From Streptomyces camponoticapitis (GTDB lineage Bacteria; Actinomycetota; Actinomycetes; Streptomycetales; Streptomycetaceae): a stretch of 64,000 bases of DNA. A program made the position numbers and the translations under genes. Positions 16,562 through 24,076 of this stretch are shown piece by piece (the first letter of the stretch is position 1; the number at the start of each line of letters is the position of its first letter). The DNA lies in the NCBI RefSeq assembly GCF_014646115.1, contig NZ_BMMV01000011.1, positions 1 through 64,000 on the forward strand, written 5' to 3'. Under the pieces are notes generated by a model, which ran no database searches, was not told the DNA's origin, and was given only the letters and a program-made list of their open reading frames with translations.

Positions 16562-18376
16562 TCAGAAGACCGGGGTGCCGTCGCGCGTGAGCTTCCAGTC
16601 CACCGAGGCGAACGCGGCGGGGTCGACGGTCTTCTCCGTCTGCACCCACGTGATGATCGTGTTCCGGATCTCGTCCGGGTCGGCCCACAACTGCTGGGCG
16701 CCCGCGACATGCGGGAAGTTGCCGCCGCCGCTCGCCCGGTAGTTGTTCACGGCCAGGACGAACCTCGCCGCCGGGTCGAGCGGCTTGCCCTCGAAGGAGA
16801 GATTCACGATCCGCGAACCGGCCGGCTTGGCGATGTCGATGTCGTACGTCAGCCCCGACACCACGTCGTAGTTGTAGTCCGGGATGTTGTCCGCGTTCGT
16901 CAGCTTCGAGGTGTCCACCGGCGCCCCGGCGGCCGTCCGCACGTAGTACTTCGCCGAGAACTCCAGATAGTCCTTGATCTGAGCACCCGTCAGCAGCCGT
17001 GCCTCCAGGGTGTTCTCGAACGGGTACAGCGCCGCCGCGTCCTTGATGGTCACCTCGCCCGCCGGGATCCCCGCCGTACGCGAGAAGCACGACGCCTGCG
17101 ACAGCAGCGGCAGCGCCGCCCACTCACCGCCCGCGAGACCGGCCTTCACCGTCTCCGTCTGCACATGGTTGATCAGGTCGATCAGCGGCTCGTCGCGCCA
17201 GGGCGCGTCCGCCGTCGTCAGGGCGGCCGTCGACGTCCCGATGACCTGGTTGACGTAGGCCACGACCTTGCGGTGCTCGTCGGCGAGCATCCCCGTGATC
17301 TTCCGGTCCTCCTCCACCGTGTTGGAGTTGAGGACCTGCGCGCCCACCTTCTCGACCGACCAGCGGCCCCGCTCCCACACCAGGTCGAAGTCGAACAGCG
17401 TCAGCCGCTGCCCCCACTTCAGCGGCTCGGACAGCACCACGTCCTTGCCGGTCTCCTTGTTGGTGACCCGGTACTCCGGGATCTCGCTGTGCGCGTGACC
17501 GACCAGGATCGCGTCGATGCCCGGCACCTGCTCGGCCACCAGACCGGCCGCGTTCTCGATGTGCGGAAGCTGGTCTCCGTAGGAGGACGTGCCGCTCGAT
17601 CCCGAGTGCGCGGAGACGATCACGACGTCCGCGCCCATCGACCGCAGCTTGGGCACCCACTTCGCGGCCTGCTCCTCCAGACCCGGGAACGTCATCCTGC
17701 CCTGGACGTTCACCTTGTCCCAGATCGCGATGCCCGGGTTCGTCAGCCCCAGCACGGCCACCCGCACATCACGCCCGTGCGGCGTCCGCAGCCGCTTGAT
17801 CACATACGGCGGGAACGCCGGCCGCAGCGTCTTCGCGTCCAGCGCGTTGGCACCGAGCAGCGGGAAACGGCACTGCTCCTCGAACTTGCGCAGCACCGGG
17901 ATGCCGTAGTTGAACTCGTGGTTGCCGAGCGCCGCCGCGTCGTAACCGATCGCGTTCATCGCCTGCGCCATCGGGTGCACGGGGCCGCGCTTCGCGGTGA
18001 TCGGGTCGATCTTGGCGTAGTAGTACGAGAGCTGGGTGCCCTGGATGGTGTCGCCCGCGTCGATGAGCAGGGTGTTGCCCCGGCCCCTCTCCTCGCGGAT
18101 GCGGTTCACCAGGGTGGAGATCTTCGCCAGACCGACGTCGTTGCGGTCCTTGTCGTCGAACTCCTTGTCCGTGAAGTAGTCCCAGTTGAAGACGTTGCCG
18201 TGCAGGTCGGTGGTGCCCATCACGGTGAACGAGTACCGCTTCGGACGCCCGTGGCCATGCCCGTGGCCGTCGCCGTGCTCCCGCGCCTCGGCGGGCACGA
18301 CGGCGCCCCCGGTGATCGCGACACCCGCTCCGGCGGCGGCCGACCGGCCCAGGAACGTCCTTCGGTTCAGCGGCAT
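16562..18376 (-). CDS. Secreted bifunctional metallophosphatase / 5'-nucleotidase (UshA/CpdB-like)
   Basis: A 604-aa exported enzyme releasing phosphate from nucleotides or cyclic nucleotides outside the cell. The N-terminus NRRTFLGRSAAAGAG is a twin-arginine (Tat) signal. A His-rich stretch (HGDGHGHGHG) follows the cleavage region. Metal-binding motifs are in order: GTTDLHGNVFNWDY, DAGDTIQG, LGNHEFNYG, SAHSG and GHAHSEIP. The C-terminal 5'-nucleotidase domain ends with NNYRASGGGNFPHV, the substrate-binding loop. The start is ATG at 18376 after GAGGGAGTAGCG; an upstream in-frame extension lacks a signal and is rejected. Confidence 0.93.
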   Translation of the reverse strand: MPLNRRTFLGRSAAAGAGVAITGGAVVPAEAREHGDGHGHGHGRPKRYSFTVMGTTDLHGNVFNWDYFTDKEFDDKDRNDVGLAKISTLVNRIREERGRGNTLLIDAGDTIQGTQLSYYYAKIDPITAKRGPVHPMAQAMNAIGYDAAALGNHEFNYGIPVLRKFEEQCRFPLLGANALDAKTLRPAFPPYVIKRLRTPHGRDVRVAVLGLTNPGIAIWDKVNVQGRMTFPGLEEQAAKWVPKLRSMGADVVIVSAHSGSSGTSSYGDQLPHIENAAGLVAEQVPGIDAILVGHAHSEIPEYRVTNKETGKDVVLSEPLKWGQRLTLFDFDLVWERGRWSVEKVGAQVLNSNTVEEDRKITGMLADEHRKVVAYVNQVIGTSTAALTTADAPWRDEPLIDLINHVQTETVKAGLAGGEWAALPLLSQASCFSRTAGIPAGEVTIKDAAALYPFENTLEARLLTGAQIKDYLEFSAKYYVRTAAGAPVDTSKLTNADNIPDYNYDVVSGLTYDIDIAKPAGSRIVNLSFEGKPLDPAARFVLAVNNYRASGGGNFPHVAGAQQLWADPDEIRNTIITWVQTEKTVDPAAFASVDWKLTRDGTPVF

Positions 18377-18611
18377 CGCTACTCCCTCGTACTCGTCAAC
18401 TGTGCGCACAACGCGCGTAGATAAGGCGGCTAGATTCTGACGCAGTAACGCGGAATCGAACACCCCCATCGGGTTTCGATCCGATGACCGCCGAATGTCG
18501 TGCCCGAACGGGAGCCGGATGGGAGAGTGGCCGGACGGACCGGAGGAGGCCGTACGCCGCGCCCCCCCGGATGCCCCCACAACCCGCCGTCGTACGAGGG
18601 AGAACCCAGCC

Positions 18612-19322
18612 GTGACCACCGACGCACCCGCCCCTGTCTCCGCCCCCTACGGCACCCCGGAAACCCCGAGGGTCGCCGTCCGGGGCGAGGCGCGCCTGGA
18701 GTTCGACCCGGAGATCGCCAGGATCGGCGTCATGGTCAGCGCGCGCGGCACCGACCGGCGCACCGCCCTGGAAGATCTCACCCGCCGCAACAACGAGGTC
18801 CTGGCCCTGATCAAGTCGTACGGCGACTCCGTCGAGAAGCTGGAGACCGGCTCCTTCTCCATCAACCCGGAACTCACCCGGCACGGCCGCGGCGAACGTA
18901 TCCGCGCCTACCACGGCCGCGTGAACATCAGCGCCGAGCTCGCCGACTTCACCGCACTCGGCGAACTGACCACCCGCCTCGCCGACCTCGACCTCACCAC
19001 CGTCGACGGCCCCTGGTGGGCGCTGCGGCCCGACTCGCCCGCGCACGGCGAGGCCCGCAGGCAGGCGGTCCGCGAGGCGGTCCAGCGGGCCCGTGAGTAC
19101 GCCGGAGCGCTCGGCGCGAACCTGGCCGCCCTCGTCGAGCTCGCCGACATCGGCGCGGAGAACGCCGTGCCGTTCGCTCCACGTGCCCAGTCGTACGCGA
19201 TGAGTTACGGCGGTGGCTCCGAGGTCGCCGGCGCCGCGCCCGCGCTGGACCTCGAACCGCAGCGCCAGACCGTTTACGCGCAGGTGAACGCGCGCTTCAC
19301 GATGACACCGCCGGTTCTCTGA
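18612..19322 (+). CDS. SIMPL-domain (DUF541, YggE-like) protein
   Basis: A 236-aa protein of the SIMPL family, whose members are often periplasmic or cell-envelope proteins and in some bacteria relate to oxidative stress. Features: VAVRGEARLEFDPEIARIGVMVSARGTDRRTALEDL at the start, LETGSFSINPEL in the middle, and the conserved AREYAGALGANLAALVELAD. No signal peptide is evident. The GTG start at 18612 follows GAGGGAG. It is divergent from the 5'-nucleotidase across 235 nt. The biochemical role is not known. Confidence 0.85.
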   Translation: MTTDAPAPVSAPYGTPETPRVAVRGEARLEFDPEIARIGVMVSARGTDRRTALEDLTRRNNEVLALIKSYGDSVEKLETGSFSINPELTRHGRGERIRAYHGRVNISAELADFTALGELTTRLADLDLTTVDGPWWALRPDSPAHGEARRQAVREAVQRAREYAGALGANLAALVELADIGAENAVPFAPRAQSYAMSYGGGSEVAGAAPALDLEPQRQTVYAQVNARFTMTPPVL

Positions 19323-19390
19323 CCGAAGGCGCACCCGGGAATTCCCCGATAGCGCTCATCAGAGCACCTCGCCGCCCACTTCAACACTTG

Positions 19391-19419
19391 TCAACAACCC
19401 TTCATGCAAAGGTTGTTGA
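19391..19419. promoter_or_regulatory. Inverted repeat upstream of pyk
   Basis: TCAACAACC and GGTTGTTGA are exact 9-bp reverse complements separated by 11 nt, placed 53-81 nt before the pyk ATG. The stem is AT-rich for this genome and lacks a T tract, so a regulator-binding operator is more likely than a terminator. TAAGGT at 19452-19457 is a possible -10; the transcript leader would then be under 10 nt. Confidence 0.45.
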
Positions 19420-19471
19420 GTAGTCATGTGAGACCAATTACCTACCCGGCGGTAAGGTTTAGTCTCGATTC

Positions 19472-20905
19472 ATGCGCCGAGCGAAAATCGTCTGTACTTT
19501 GGGGCCCGCCACCGACTCGTACGACCAGATCAAGGCACTGGTCGAGGCCGGAATGGATGTCGCCCGCTTCAACCTCAGCCACGGCAGTTACGCCGAGCAC
19601 GAGGAGCGCTACCAGCGCGTACGCAAGGCCGCCGAGGAAACCGGCCGCAGTGTGGGAATCCTCGCCGACCTTCAAGGCCCGAAGATCCGCCTCGGGCGCT
19701 TCCGTGAGGGCCCGGTACTGCTTGAACGCGGCGACGAATTCACGATCACCGTCGAACCCCTCGAAGGCGACCGCCACACCTGCGGCACGACCTACGAAGG
19801 ACTCGCCGACGACGTGACCGCCGGCGAGCTCATCCTCGTCGACGACGGCAAGGTCACGCTTGAGGTCACCTCGGTCGACGGGCCCCGCGTCCGTACCACC
19901 GTCGTCGAGGGCGGCATGGTCTCCGACAACAAGGGCCTCAACCTCCCCGGCGTCGCGGTGTCCGTCCCCGCGCTCTCCGAGAAGGATGTCGACGATCTCC
20001 GCTGGGCCCTGCGCATCGGCGCCGACGTCATCGCGCTCTCGTTCGTGCGGAGCGGACGCGACATAGACGACGTCCACCGCATCATGGACGAGGAGGAGCG
20101 GCGCGTCCCGGTCATCGCCAAGGTCGAGAAGCCGCAGGCCGTCGACAACATAGACGACATCGTCGCCGCGTTCGACGGCATCATGGTCGCCCGGGGCGAC
20201 CTCGGCGTCGAGATGCCGCTGGAGCAGGTGCCGATCGTGCAGAAGCGCGCGATCAAGCTTGCGAAGCGCAACGCGAAGCCGGTCATCGTCGCCACGCAGA
20301 TGCTCGACTCGATGATCGACAACTCCCGGCCGACCCGCGCGGAAGCCTCGGACGTGGCCAACGCGATCATCGACGGCACCGACGCGGTGATGCTGTCCGG
20401 CGAGACGAGCGTCGGCAAGTACGCGGTCGAGACGGTCCGCACGATGAGCCGTATCGTCGAGGCGGCCGAGGAGGACGTGCTGGCCAAGGGCCTCCCTCCG
20501 CTCACCGAACGTAACAAGCCGCGCACGCAGGGCGGAGCGGTCGCCCGCGCGGCGGCCGAGATGGGCGACTTCCTCGGCGCGAAGTTCCTGGTCGCGTTCA
20601 CGCAGTCGGGCGACACGGTCAAGCGCCTCTCCCGCTACCGCTCGCCGATCCCGCTGCTGGCCTTCACCCCGGACCCGGCGACCCGCGCGCAGCTCAACCT
20701 CACCTGGGGTGTGGAGGCGTTCCTCGGCCCGCACGTCGAGTCGACGGACGCGATGGTCGAGCAGGTCGACGAGCAGCTGCTGCGGATCGGCCGCTGCGAC
20801 AAGGGCGACATCGTGGTGATTACGGCGGGTTCCCCGCCGGGCGTCCCGGGCTCCACGAACCTGGTCCGTGTGCACCACATCGGCGAGGACGACAGCCCGA
20901 AGTAG
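19472..20905 (+). CDS. pyk: Pyruvate kinase
   Basis: A 477-aa glycolytic enzyme converting phosphoenolpyruvate and ADP to pyruvate and ATP. Start MRRAKIVCTLGPATDSYDQI, then MDVARFNLSHGSYAEHEER, the catalytic Lys region VPVIAKVEKPQAVDNID, the metal/substrate loop GIMVARGDLGVEMP, and ATQMLDSMIDNSRPTRAEASDVANAIIDGTDAVMLSGETSVGKY. The length is standard. No clear ribosome site precedes the ATG, suggesting a very short or absent leader. A terminator follows. It marks the core-genome edge of the antibiotic cluster. Confidence 0.97.
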   Translation: MRRAKIVCTLGPATDSYDQIKALVEAGMDVARFNLSHGSYAEHEERYQRVRKAAEETGRSVGILADLQGPKIRLGRFREGPVLLERGDEFTITVEPLEGDRHTCGTTYEGLADDVTAGELILVDDGKVTLEVTSVDGPRVRTTVVEGGMVSDNKGLNLPGVAVSVPALSEKDVDDLRWALRIGADVIALSFVRSGRDIDDVHRIMDEEERRVPVIAKVEKPQAVDNIDDIVAAFDGIMVARGDLGVEMPLEQVPIVQKRAIKLAKRNAKPVIVATQMLDSMIDNSRPTRAEASDVANAIIDGTDAVMLSGETSVGKYAVETVRTMSRIVEAAEEDVLAKGLPPLTERNKPRTQGGAVARAAAEMGDFLGAKFLVAFTQSGDTVKRLSRYRSPIPLLAFTPDPATRAQLNLTWGVEAFLGPHVESTDAMVEQVDEQLLRIGRCDKGDIVVITAGSPPGVPGSTNLVRVHHIGEDDSPK

Positions 20906-20918
20906 TACGCCCCTCGGA

Positions 20919-20959
20919 CGCACACCGGGCCGGAGCTCATCGCTCCGGCCCTGCGTGCG
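20919..20959 (+). terminator. Terminator after pyk
   Basis: GGGCCGGAGC (20927-20936) and GCTCCGGCCC (20942-20951) form a perfect 10-bp stem with loop TCATC; outer flanks CGCAC and GTGCG can extend it. It isolates pyk from the convergent ABC-F gene. Confidence 0.8.
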
Positions 20960-20973
20960 CCGGGGGGAGCGAT

Positions 20974-20989
20974 GTGCGCCCTGGCGCAC
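20974..20989 (-). terminator. Small hairpin at the end of the ABC-F gene
   Basis: GTGCGCC (20974-20980) and GGCGCAC (20983-20989) form a compact hairpin directly after the ABC-F stop codon. It can serve as the terminator of that minus-strand transcript. Confidence 0.55.
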
Positions 20990-20990
20990 C

Positions 20991-22670
20991 TCAGCCGCGC
21001 CGGCGTACGACCCGTTTCTCGTCCCACACCGGCTCGGGCGCCTCGTAGACCGTGCCGTCGGAACCGAAGACGAAGAACCGGTCGAACTCCCGGGCGAACC
21101 ACCGGTCGTGCGTCACCGCGAGAACGGTCCCTTCGAAACCGCGGAGCGCGTGCTGCAGCGCCTCGGCGGAGACGAGATCGAGATTGTCGGTGGGCTCGTC
21201 CAGCAACAGCAGCGTCGTACCGCCGAGTTCGAGCAGCAGAATCTGGAAACGCGCCTGCTGGCCCCCGGACAGGGAGTCGAAGTCCTGCTCCGCCGCGTTC
21301 GCCAGTTCGTACCGGGCCAGTGCCCGCGACGCCTCCTCGCGGGGCAGCCCGGCACGGTGTTCGTCGCCGCGGTGCAGGATGGAGACCAGCGTGCGGCCGA
21401 CGAGATCGGGTCGGCCATGGACCTGCGCGAACCAGCCCGGACGGACCCTCGCGCCCAGCCGCGCCACCCCCGTGTGCGACACCGGCTCCACCGGAAGATC
21501 ACCCACCGGCTGGTGCTCGGGCTCGGGGGCGGTGCCGCCGGCGGCGAGCAGCCGCAGAAAATGCGACTTGCCCGAGCCGTTGGAACCGAGCACGGCGACC
21601 CGCTCGCCGAACCAGACCTCCAGATCGAACGGCTTCATCAGCCCGGTGAGTTCCAGACCTTCGCCGATCACGGCCCGTTTGCCGGTGCGTCCACCGCGCA
21701 GCCGCATCGCCAGATGCTGCTCACGGGGCTGCGCGGGAGGCGGGCCCGCCTTCTCGAACCGGTCGAGGCGCGTCTGGGCGGCGCGGTAGCGCGAGGCCAT
21801 GTCCGAGTTGTAGGAGGCCTTCTGCTTGTACATCTGCACGAGGGACTTCAGCTTGGCGCGCTCCTCGTCCCACCGGTTGCGCATCTCGTCGAACCGCTCG
21901 AAGCGCTCCAGCCGGGCCTGGTGGTAGGTGTCGAAACCGCCCGGGTGGACCCAGGCGGTGTTTCCCGCTCCACCCAGCTCGACGGTGATGACACTCTGCG
22001 CCGTGCGGGCGAGCAACTCGCGGTCGTGACTGATGTACAGGACGGTCTTCGGTGTTTCGGTCAGCCGGCTCTCCAGCCACCGCTTGCCGGGTACGTCGAG
22101 GAAGTTGTCCGGCTCGTCGAGCAGCAGCACCTGATCCGGGCCGCGTAACAACGCCTCCAGGACCAGCCGCTTCTGCTCACCGCCCGACAGCGTCCGGACC
22201 GCACGCCGTCGGCACCGCTCGAAGGGCATGCCGAGCGCCTCGGTGGTGCACACGTCCCACAACACCTCGGCGTCGTACCCGCCGACGTCGCCCCATTCGG
22301 CCAGCGCGTTCGCATACGCCATCTGCGCCGAGGTGTCCTCACTCGCCCCCATGGCCGCCTCCGCCGCGTCCATGGCCGACGCGACCCGGCGGACGCGTGG
22401 GTCCACCACGGACAGCAGCAGATCACGCACCTGGGCGCCCTCACGAGCGATGAACTGCCGCATGACGCCCAGGCTTCCGCCACGGTTCACCACCCCACCG
22501 TGCGGTGCCAGGTCTCCGGCGATCGTCCGCAGCAACGTGGTCTTGCCGGACCCGTTGGCGCCGATCAGCGCGGCCTTCTTCCCCTCACCCACCCGGAACG
22601 AGATCTCGTCCAGCAACACCCGACCGTCAGGCAGCGTGTAAGAAACAGAGTTGACATCGATATATCCCAC
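20991..22670 (-). CDS. ABC-F ATPase, probable ribosome-protection self-resistance protein
   Basis: A 559-aa soluble protein with two ABC ATPase domains and no membrane segment. Domain 1 has Walker A GANGSGKTT and signature LSGGEQKR; domain 2 has GSNGSGKSH and LSGGQQAR. A charged linker with YKQKASYNSDMASRYRAAQTRLDRFEKAG joins them, as in antibiotic-resistance ABC-F proteins that dislodge drugs from the peptidyl-transferase centre. Amicetin-type drugs act at that site, so self-resistance is the natural role (inferred). The start is GTG at 22670. No ribosome site is seen; a -10-like TACCAT ends six nt upstream, so the transcript is probably leaderless. The palindrome at 22681-22696 should bring it under the cluster TetR. 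Confidence 0.9.
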   Translation of the reverse strand: MGYIDVNSVSYTLPDGRVLLDEISFRVGEGKKAALIGANGSGKTTLLRTIAGDLAPHGGVVNRGGSLGVMRQFIAREGAQVRDLLLSVVDPRVRRVASAMDAAEAAMGASEDTSAQMAYANALAEWGDVGGYDAEVLWDVCTTEALGMPFERCRRRAVRTLSGGEQKRLVLEALLRGPDQVLLLDEPDNFLDVPGKRWLESRLTETPKTVLYISHDRELLARTAQSVITVELGGAGNTAWVHPGGFDTYHQARLERFERFDEMRNRWDEERAKLKSLVQMYKQKASYNSDMASRYRAAQTRLDRFEKAGPPPAQPREQHLAMRLRGGRTGKRAVIGEGLELTGLMKPFDLEVWFGERVAVLGSNGSGKSHFLRLLAAGGTAPEPEHQPVGDLPVEPVSHTGVARLGARVRPGWFAQVHGRPDLVGRTLVSILHRGDEHRAGLPREEASRALARYELANAAEQDFDSLSGGQQARFQILLLELGGTTLLLLDEPTDNLDLVSAEALQHALRGFEGTVLAVTHDRWFAREFDRFFVFGSDGTVYEAPEPVWDEKRVVRRRG

Positions 22671-22680
22671 CGCGAAATGG

Positions 22681-22696
22681 TATCACGGATGTGATA
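22681..22696. promoter_or_regulatory. TetR-type operator upstream of the ABC-F gene
   Basis: TATCACGGATGTGATA is a perfect 6-4-6 palindrome. On the minus strand it overlaps by two bases the -10-like hexamer TACCAT (22682-22677). It matches the sites at 37932-37947 and 45876-45891, and the register of palindrome to -10 is the same at all three. Confidence 0.8.
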
Positions 22697-22711
22697 ACAG
22701 GATCGTGGATT

Positions 22712-24031
22712 TCACACCGCACCGCGACCGCGCCGGAGTACGAACTCGGTGATGGTTTCGGCCATATACTCGATCATCGCGGGGCTCAGGCCGGGATAGA
22801 CCCCCACCCAGAAGGTGTTGTCGGTAATGGTGTCGGTGTTGGCCAGCCCGCCGGAAATCCGGTGGTCCCGCCCGATGTAGGCGGGGTGACGGGTGAGATT
22901 GCCGCCGAAAAGCCGGCGGGTGCCGATACGCCGCTCCTCCAGGAATGCCACCAACTCCTGCCTGGTGAAGGGCGCTTCCGTCAGTACCGTCAGAACGAAT
23001 CCGAACCAGCTCGGATCGCTGCCCGGAGTCGGCTCCGGCAACAGCAGTCCCGGCAATCCGTCGAGCGACCGGCGCAGTTGATTCCAGTTCCGGCGCCGGA
23101 TCTCACCGAATTCCGAAACCTTCCCGAGCTGGCTCACGCCGAGCGCCGCCTGTAGATCCGTCGTCTTCAGGTTGTAGCCGATCTCGGAGAAGATGTATTT
23201 GTGGTCGTAGCCATGCGGGAGGGTGCCGAGCTGGTAATCGAAACGCTTGAAGCACGTATTGTCCTGGCCGGGCTCGCACCAGCAGTCCCGCCCCCAGTCG
23301 CGCAGTTGCTCCACGAGCCGTGCCAGCCTCAGGTCGTCGGTCAGCACGCAACCGCCTTCGCCCGTGGTGATGTGATGGGCGGGGTAGAAGCTGACCGTGG
23401 CGAAGTGACCGAAGGTACCGGTGAGTTGTCCCTGATAGGTCGAGCCCACGGCGTCGCAGTTGTCCTCGATCAGAAAGAGGCCGTGCCGCTCCGCGAGTTC
23501 GGCCATCTCCGCGACCTGGTAGGGATTTGCCAGCGTATGGGCCAGCGCGATCGCGCGCGTACGTGGTGAGACCGCGGCTGCCACCCGGTCGACCGTGGTG
23601 TTGTACGTGCCCAGTTCGACATCGACGAATACGGGGATCAAGCCGTTCTGGACGATCGGATTCACCGTGGTCGGAAAGCCCGCGGCCACCGTGATGACCT
23701 CGTCCCCGGGGCGCAGCCGCCGCTCGCCGAGCGTCCGGGAGGTCAGCGCCGACACCGCCAGGAGGTTCGCGGACGAACCCGAGTTCGTCAGATGCGCCTT
23801 CCGCAGCCCGAAGAAATTCGCCAGACCGCGCTCGAACTTCTGCGCGCTGACCCCGGCCGCGATGCGCATGTCCAGCGCGGCGGTCACCAGTGCCACCCGG
23901 TCGTCCTCGTCGAGCGCCGCACCGGAAGGCCAGATGGGAGTGACGCCGGGTACGAACTCCGTGGCGGCCCGGGTTTGATGGTATTTGCGGGTGAGCTCCA
24001 GAATCTGTTCCTTGTTGATGTCCGTGGACAC
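22712..24031 (-). CDS. E1-type NDP-4-keto-6-deoxyhexose 3-dehydratase (PMP and [2Fe-2S] dependent)
   Basis: A 439-aa enzyme of the DdhC/SpnQ type, removing the C3 hydroxyl of an NDP-4-keto-6-deoxyhexose; here it should form the 3-deoxy position of amicetose. The fold is that of DegT aminotransferases, but the PLP lysine is replaced by His220 in FYPAHHITTGEGG, the E1 hallmark. Cys192, Cys250, Cys252 and Cys260 fit C-x57-C-x-C-x7-C exactly, the [2Fe-2S] site of E1. No reductase partner is encoded nearby, so electrons must come from cellular flavodoxin or ferredoxin systems. The GTG start at 24031 follows AGGAGGCAGT and is preferred to an ATG 24 nt upstream. It is the last gene of its operon. 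Confidence 0.92.
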   Translation of the reverse strand: MSTDINKEQILELTRKYHQTRAATEFVPGVTPIWPSGAALDEDDRVALVTAALDMRIAAGVSAQKFERGLANFFGLRKAHLTNSGSSANLLAVSALTSRTLGERRLRPGDEVITVAAGFPTTVNPIVQNGLIPVFVDVELGTYNTTVDRVAAAVSPRTRAIALAHTLANPYQVAEMAELAERHGLFLIEDNCDAVGSTYQGQLTGTFGHFATVSFYPAHHITTGEGGCVLTDDLRLARLVEQLRDWGRDCWCEPGQDNTCFKRFDYQLGTLPHGYDHKYIFSEIGYNLKTTDLQAALGVSQLGKVSEFGEIRRRNWNQLRRSLDGLPGLLLPEPTPGSDPSWFGFVLTVLTEAPFTRQELVAFLEERRIGTRRLFGGNLTRHPAYIGRDHRISGGLANTDTITDNTFWVGVYPGLSPAMIEYMAETITEFVLRRGRGAV

Positions 24032-24076
24032 ACTGCCTCCTGATCGCTCACCCATGGCTGTCTCGGACGTACGGCA

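Noticed and set aside
20906..20990. Attachment-site repeat of the tRNA 3' end at the pyk side of the cluster
   Set aside because: No sequence resembling the tRNA T arm and acceptor end is found there; only two terminator hairpins are visible.
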